From NCBI RefSeq assembly GCF_016405965.1, contig NZ_JAEFCD010000002.1, positions 1 through 64,000 on the forward strand: a DNA stretch of 64,000 nt, written 5' to 3'. The notes beneath the pieces were generated by a model. That model did no database searches, was not told the origin of the DNA, and was given only the letters and a program-made list of their open reading frames with translations. This stretch comes from Alteromonas sp. IB21. GTDB taxonomy: Bacteria; Pseudomonadota; Gammaproteobacteria; Enterobacterales; Alteromonadaceae. This document shows positions 63,368 to 64,000 of the stretch, one piece after another (position 1 is the stretch's first letter; each line of letters opens with the position of its first letter). A program made the translations under genes and the position numbers.

Positions 63368-64000
63368 TACTTAAGACCTGCCGTTGCTGTACCCGGGGCA
63401 AATGAACCACCAGATAAAACATCTTCGACCTGAGCCATGTTTTGGGTAACTTGTGATGCGTTATCAACGCGCTGCTGCCAGTCAGATAAATTTGCAAGCG
63501 CATCTTCATCGCCCATTGGCACTTCATTAGCGGCAACCTGTGCACCTGGGCGTACACGCTGTAAGCCGTCAACTACAATGGTGTCGTTGGCATTTAGGCC
63601 GCTAGTGATAATGCGCATGCTGCCCACTTTGTCACCCAGCTTAACCGCGCGATATTCAACCTTACTTTCGTCGTTAACCACCAATACATACTTGTTGTTA
63701 AGGTCTGTACCAATGGCTTTTTCTTTAATAAGAATGCCCTGTTCATCGGTATCACCTGCAAGTTTAAGGTGTGCAAATAGGCCAGGAATTAAACGGCCAT
63801 CTTCGTTGTTAAATACCGCGCGAACGCGCAAGGTACCCGTGCTACCGTTTACTTGGTTATCAATGAAGTCTATTTGGCCCCAGTGCTGATAATCCGATTC
63901 ATTCGCAAGGCGCATAGCTACGGGTTGATCGCTAACGGCAGTTGATGCTTTTTTATTGCCGTTTGAATTATCACTTAAATAATTTAAGTAAGTCTGCTCA
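63367..64000 (-). CDS. RND efflux periplasmic adaptor (N-terminal part outside window)
   Basis: The frame is open to the end of the window, so the start lies beyond it. The visible C-terminal ~210 residues are the beta-barrel and membrane-proximal part of a membrane-fusion protein: LANESDYQHWGQIDFIDNQV, TGTLRVRAVFNNEDGRLIPG (a typical MexE-like signature), LVVNDESKVEYRAVKLG and GLNANDTIVVDGLQRVRPG. It links the pump (overlapping stop/start) to an outer-membrane channel. Confidence 0.93.
   Translation of the reverse strand, partial: EQTYLNYLSDNSNGNKKASTAVSDQPVAMRLANESDYQHWGQIDFIDNQVNGSTGTLRVRAVFNNEDGRLIPGLFAHLKLAGDTDEQGILIKEKAIGTDLNNKYVLVVNDESKVEYRAVKLGDKVGSMRIITSGLNANDTIVVDGLQRVRPGAQVAANEVPMGDEDALANLSDWQQRVDNASQVTQNMAQVEDVLSGGSFAPGTATAGLK

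Overview
The window reads as a chromosomal segment of a marine gammaproteobacterium, most likely Alteromonas or a close Alteromonadales relative. The reasons are a chromosome backbone in the E. coli-like order ygfB-pepP-ubiH-ubiI, a gcvTHP operon, ssrS (6S RNA), fau, rpiA and serA, combined with an urtABCDE-ureDABCEFG cluster, an LctP-type permease and large envelope proteins typical of that order. This assignment is inferred from gene content and order; no database search was possible.

Layout. (1) 1-2240: 3' part of a fused esterase/TPR/beta-lactamase-like hydrolase, cut by the window edge. (2) 2492-6089: a nested mobile element, in which an IS481-family element is interrupted near its transposase stop codon by a 2388-bp DDE element (3621-6008) flanked by an exact 16-bp target duplication and carrying a P-loop NTPase passenger gene. 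(3) 6299-18587, minus strand: a complete urea uptake and hydrolysis operon: porin, urtABCDE, ureDABC, ureEFG and a small membrane protein. It faces a divergently transcribed two-component system (18835-23089) whose hybrid kinase is fused to an NCS1-type transporter and whose LuxR-type regulator is encoded next. (4) 23164-30781: an accessory island with a 24-bp-period repeat array in front of an AbiEi-like/Fic fusion gene, relics of an XRE regulator and of a second fic gene, and a three-gene cassette (PD-(D/E)XK-type protein, RloC/PrrC-like ATPase, ComEC-like metallo-beta-lactamase) that looks like an undescribed or rarely described defence system. (5) 31056-48538, mostly minus strand: gcvPHT, nagA, a GlcNAc-kinase-like gene, a LysR regulator, a lactate-type permease, a DMT exporter, an M28 peptidase, and ubiI-ubiH-pepP-ygfB. 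(6) 49074-55906, plus strand: 6S RNA, ribokinase, nucleoside hydrolase, a GAF-hybrid kinase, fau, rpiA and serA. (7) 56070-64000, minus strand: two DUF481 outer-membrane proteins, an HDOD protein, a DUF1289 protein, a SIMPL protein and an RND efflux pump with its adaptor (cut by the window edge).

How the genes work together. The porin, Urt ABC transporter and nickel urease with its UreDEFG maturation factors form one pathway from external urea to ammonia and CO2. The adjacent transporter-fused kinase and LuxR-type regulator are the obvious candidates for its control. Ribokinase, nucleoside hydrolase and RpiA connect nucleoside salvage to the pentose phosphate pool. SerA, GcvTHP and Fau connect serine, glycine and one-carbon metabolism.

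The features most worth a second look are the three-gene cassette, the 24-bp repeat array and its second copy on the other side of the urea cluster (6113-6188), and the nested element whose transposase shares a DNA-binding module with the element it invaded.
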